A stretch of DNA of 64,000 nt from Imbricaverruca yamaguchii (taxonomy: Eukaryota; Arthropoda; Thecostraca; Neoverrucidae): positions 457,001 to 521,000 of the forward strand of contig JAOTOL010001347.1 of assembly GCA_034440575.1 (NCBI GenBank), written 5' to 3'. Of this stretch, positions 61,165 to 64,000 are shown piece by piece. How positions within the stretch are numbered: the first letter of the stretch is position 1; every line of letters starts with the position of its first letter. The translations under genes and the position numbers were made by a program. Below the pieces are notes generated by a model. It made no database searches, was not told the origin of the DNA, and saw nothing but the letters and a program-made list of their open reading frames with translations.

Positions 61165-61372
61165 ACTGCACCGGTGTCCATGTGAGACTGCGCCGCTGGC
61201 CACGTGAGAGAGACTGCGCTGGTGGTCATCTGAGACTGCGCCCGTGGCCATGTGAGACTGCGCCCGTGGCCATGTGAGACTGCGCCGGTGGCCATGTGAG
61301 ACTGCGCCGGTGGCCATGTGAGAGAGACTGCGCCATGTGAGAGACTGCGCCGGTGGTCATGCGAGACTGCGC
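61165..61372. repeat. 22-bp minisatellite in the last TAF5 intron
   Basis: About nine copies of a unit such as actgcgccggtggccatgtg followed by ag, with some units carrying a gagaga insertion. It lies in the 796-bp intron between the last two TAF5 exons. Confidence 0.85.
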
Positions 61373-61403
61373 CCGCCGCTAGCGTGTCGGCGAGACAGCG
61401 TAC

Positions 61404-61581
61404 CTGACGCGAGTGTGGCGCCGTCGCGGCTGAACTGCAGGCAGTAGACGGTGTCGGTGTGGTGCGCCAGAGACGTCAGCAGGTGGCCGGTGGCCAGGTC
61501 CCAGCACAGGATGGCCGCGTCGGCGCCGCTCGACACCAGCACCCGGCCGTCGGGCGAGAACGACAGGGCGTACACCGTGTC
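61404..61581 (-). CDS. TAF5: TAF5 (TFIID subunit), penultimate coding exon
   Basis: Exon of 178 bases encoding two WD40 blades: DTVYALSFSPDGRVLVSSG...ILCWDLATG and HTDTVYCLQFSRDGATLAS. The second matches TAF5 HTDTVCSLRFSRDG. Acceptor TGTGCCAG and donor TCAG followed by GTACGC; phase 0 in, phase 1 out. The first 39 bases plus the acceptor are repeated 11 more times just upstream (to the right, 61.6-62.5 kb) as a minisatellite, so the splicing machinery meets many near-identical decoy acceptors before this one. The exon copy annotated here is the only one followed by an open, homologous blade. Confidence 0.93.
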
Positions 61582-61604
61582 CTGGCACAGACACGTCAGG
61601 TCAC

Positions 61605-62515
61605 CATGCACTGCCGTCGGGCGAGAACGACAGGGCGTACACCGTGTCCTGGCACAGACACGTCAGGTCACCACGCACTGCCGTCGGGAGAGAACGACAG
61701 GGCGTACACCGTGTCCTGGCGCAGACGTCAGGTCACCACAACACAACGTCAGGTCACCACGCACTGCCGTCGGGAGAGAACGGCAGGGCGTACACCGTGT
61801 CCTGGCGCAGACACGTCAGGTCACCACAACACAACGTCAGGTCACCACGCACTGCCGTCGGGAGAGAACGGAGGGCGTACACCGTGTCCTGGCGCAGACA
61901 CGTCAGGTCACCACAACACAACGTCAGGTCACCACGCACTGCCGTCGGGAGAGAACGGCAGGGCGTACACCGTGTCCTGGCGCAGACACGTCAGGTCACC
62001 ACAACACAACGTCAGGTCACCACGCACTGCCGTCGGGAGAGACCGAAAGGGCGTACACCGTGTCCTGGCACAGACACGTCAGGTCACCACAGCACAACGT
62101 CAGATCACAACAACACAACGTCAGGTCCCCACACACTGCCGTCGGGCGAGAACGACAGGGCGTACACCGTGCCCTGGCACAGACACGTCAGGTCACCACG
62201 CACTGCGGTCAGAAGAGAACGACAGGGCGTACACCGTGTCCTGGCACAGACACGTCAGGTCACCACGCACTGCCGTCGGGCGAGAACGTCAGGGCGTACA
62301 CCGTGCCCTGGCACAGACACGTCAGGTCACCACAACACAACGTCAGGTCCTCACACACTGCGGTCGGAAGAGAACGTCAGGGCGTACACCGTGCCCTGGC
62401 ACAGACACGTCAGGTCACCACAACACAACGCCAGGTCCCCACACACTGCGGTCGGAAGAGAACGTCAGGGCGTACACCGTGCCCTGGCACAGATACGGTC
62501 ACCAGACACTGCCGT
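61605..62515 (-). repeat. Minisatellite made of TAF5 exon-start plus splice acceptor
   Basis: Tandem array in the TAF5 intron. Each unit of ~67 bp holds the first ~39 bases of the following exon (encoding DTVYALSFSPDG), the CAG acceptor and ~28 bp of intron; many units carry an extra ~21 bp intron segment duplicated (CGTCAGGTCACCACAACACA). I count 11 copies of the exon fragment beyond the real exon. Copies differ by a few substitutions, and two subtypes (gccgtcgg / gcggtcgg) cluster toward the right end. Confidence 0.93.
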
Positions 62516-62977
62516 TTATCCATGCAATATCACACTGGCAGGTGGCAGGTGGTCATCAACCATGGCCAGACAATGAAATCAGCAAACAAGGAAGAAATCA
62601 AACCGCTGCTCCTGAAATTCTGAGCATAGGATGAAGAGAAGCTCTGTTCTGATCTCAGGCTGCAATAATCGTGCTTCCAAAAAGTCCACGTGCACGCGTG
62701 TGCAGAACATACAGACATACATAGTTATATATACAGCTTGATGGGACACACACCGTACTGACATCAAATGACACCGGGACCATTTAGAGTTTTCAATCTG
62801 AATTCAGATGGCGCTGATCACATCACCCGCGAAAAGCTCCACACTTCATCTGGACATGGCAGCCTTGTGATCAATGATAAAGCCTCAACCTGACCTAAGG
62901 TTCCACTAATCCAATGGCCGTTGGTGGCGCCCCTACCTGGCCAAAGAACTTTTTACTTGGCCTCCGGTGGCACTGAC

Positions 62978-63091
62978 CTTGTGACCGGTGAGCACCCGCA
63001 CACACGAGCCGTTGATGACGTCCCACACGCGCACCGACCGATCACTGCTGCCTGACGCGATATAGTTGGAGTTGGGGTGAAACTCGACCAC
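62978..63091 (-). CDS. TAF5: TAF5 (TFIID subunit), third coding exon from the 3' end
   Basis: Exon of 38 codons, VVEFHPNSNYIASGSSD through VLTGHK, one WD40 blade that aligns with TAF5 V(R)FHPNSNY(V)ATGSADRTVRLWDVLNG. Acceptor ATCGTCAG, donor AAG followed by GTCAGT, phase 0 both ends, joining directly to DTVYALSF. The earlier TAF5 exons (NTD2, LisH-like region and first blades) are not visible up to 64,000, so the gene is cut by the right edge. Confidence 0.92.
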
Positions 63092-63308
63092 CTGACGATC
63101 ACGACATTGGGGCTTCGATGTCATCATACCACACACACGGAGAACGGGCGGTGGCCTGCAAATAGCACACACTGAAGACGGACAGATTTGCTGGGGAGGG
63201 GATATAACTGGGTGAAAGCATCAACAGTGACGGGAAACCTCGGATTTTGTATCACGGGCGATTCTTAAGTTGATACCGGCTAAATTCGAGTACCGACGAG
63301 CCTTTCTA

Positions 63309-63570
63309 TTGTCACACAACACCATAGACTGTCCGAGGATCTACAAGCTCACCCACTCGCACACAGCAACCTAGGCTGTCTGAGCACCAACAAGCCTATA
63401 CACTCCCATGCAGCGCCATATACTGGCTAAGCATATGGAAGCCCACACACTCCTACACCACACCATAACCCGTTCGAACACCTACGATGTTACCTACGCT
63501 CACACAACACCATAGACTATCCGAACACCTCCGGGCCTACCCATTCCCACACAGCACCGTAGGCTCTCCC
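63309..63570. repeat. Degenerate ~52-bp repeat, ~5 copies, TAF5 intron
   Basis: Units of the type cacacaacaccatagactgt, then ccgaacacct, then gcctacccac. Strongly diverged. 62,516-62,977 and 63,092-63,300 hold no recognised feature. Confidence 0.65.
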
Positions 63571-63744
63571 AGGTTGGCAGAGAGATGAACCATCTATATC
63601 GTGTACTTCCGAAGCATACGCTGCAGACACTCCTGGTGCGGGAGTTGGGCGCGTGCTCCGCCCCACGTGGTGCAGGCGTTCAACTTACGGTGGCGCATGT
63701 TCACCAATTAGTGGCTGGTGTTCAGCTACCGTAGTCGGCATAAG

Positions 63745-63915
63745 AACCTTTACTTACGGCCAACTTGTTGGCCCGCCATAAAGCCGTAGTGCGCCGCCAC
63801 TCTCTCCAGTCGGGCGGTGACGGGGAGCCGTCGTAAGAGATCAGCGAGGCTCGAACCCACAACCCTTGAGTTACGAGGCAGACGAACCGACCAGTGCACT
63901 ACCGGCCACCCATGG
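63745..63915 (-). mobile_element. tRNA-headed SINE-like element, third family
   Basis: On the minus strand the head reads GGGTGGCCGGTAGTGCACTG, then GTCTGCCTCGTAACTCAAGG, then GTTGTGGGTTCGAGCCTC. It looks like a tRNA with a mutated acceptor stem followed by a GC-rich body toward about 63,745. The B box is canonical. Body length and target site are not resolved. Confidence 0.6.
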
Positions 63916-64000
63916 TAGTTGGCCTTGGAGCAGGTCACTTGGTGCCCATGGTCAGTGCCGGGTGGCTCGTGCTGCATGTGGTGATTGGTGTTGAGGGGCG

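Noticed and set aside
63830..63912. tRNA-Thr-like gene on the minus strand
   Set aside because: The T arm and B box look right, but the acceptor stem ends do not pair and a non-tRNA body follows. Treated as a SINE-like element.

Overview
This window is a piece of animal nuclear DNA, most likely from an arthropod and possibly a crustacean. That assignment is an inference: three split genes have metazoan protein sequences and GT/AG introns, and the phosphatase reads closest to arthropod orthologues as I remember them. All three genes lie on the minus strand: exon 1 of a KLF6/KLF7 (luna-type) transcription factor (14.63-14.73 kb), four exons of a small CTD phosphatase (SCP/CTDSP family, 33.5-46.06 kb), and the last three coding exons of TAF5 (60.4-63.1 kb). 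Almost everything else is intron or intergenic DNA.

The dominant feature is minisatellite DNA. More than twenty separate tandem arrays, with unit lengths from 15 to 67 bp and spans from 0.1 to 3.8 kb, fill the putative KLF intron (3.9-13.8 kb), the flank at 21.5-33 kb, the phosphatase introns and upstream flank, and both visible TAF5 introns. They create many long but spurious reading frames on both strands. At two genes the repeated DNA is made from exon edges. The array before a TAF5 exon contains 11 extra copies of that exon's first ~39 bases together with its splice acceptor, and a phosphatase exon is preceded by a degenerate second copy of its own 5' end.

Mobile DNA is layered. At 53.24-56.70 kb sits a 3.46 kb DNA transposon with long (~0.75 kb) terminal inverted repeats, a 4-bp target duplication and a decayed transposase. 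A tRNA-derived SINE with its own 14-bp target duplication is inserted in its right arm. The whole element interrupts a dispersed repeat whose uninterrupted paralogue at 23.83-24.31 kb acts as an empty-site control. Two more copies of the same SINE (28.8 and 32.0 kb), two other tRNA-headed elements (23.7 and 63.8 kb) and a 0.97 kb TTAA-flanked element (27.1-28.1 kb) are also present.

Two regions stand apart. At 15.9-20.2 kb there is a degenerate ~28 bp motif field containing a large palindrome with 1.6 kb arms. At 57.15-59.05 kb there is an AT-rich, almost CpG-free, repeat-free island unlike everything around it. No rRNA, functional tRNA, CRISPR array or bacterial operon was found.
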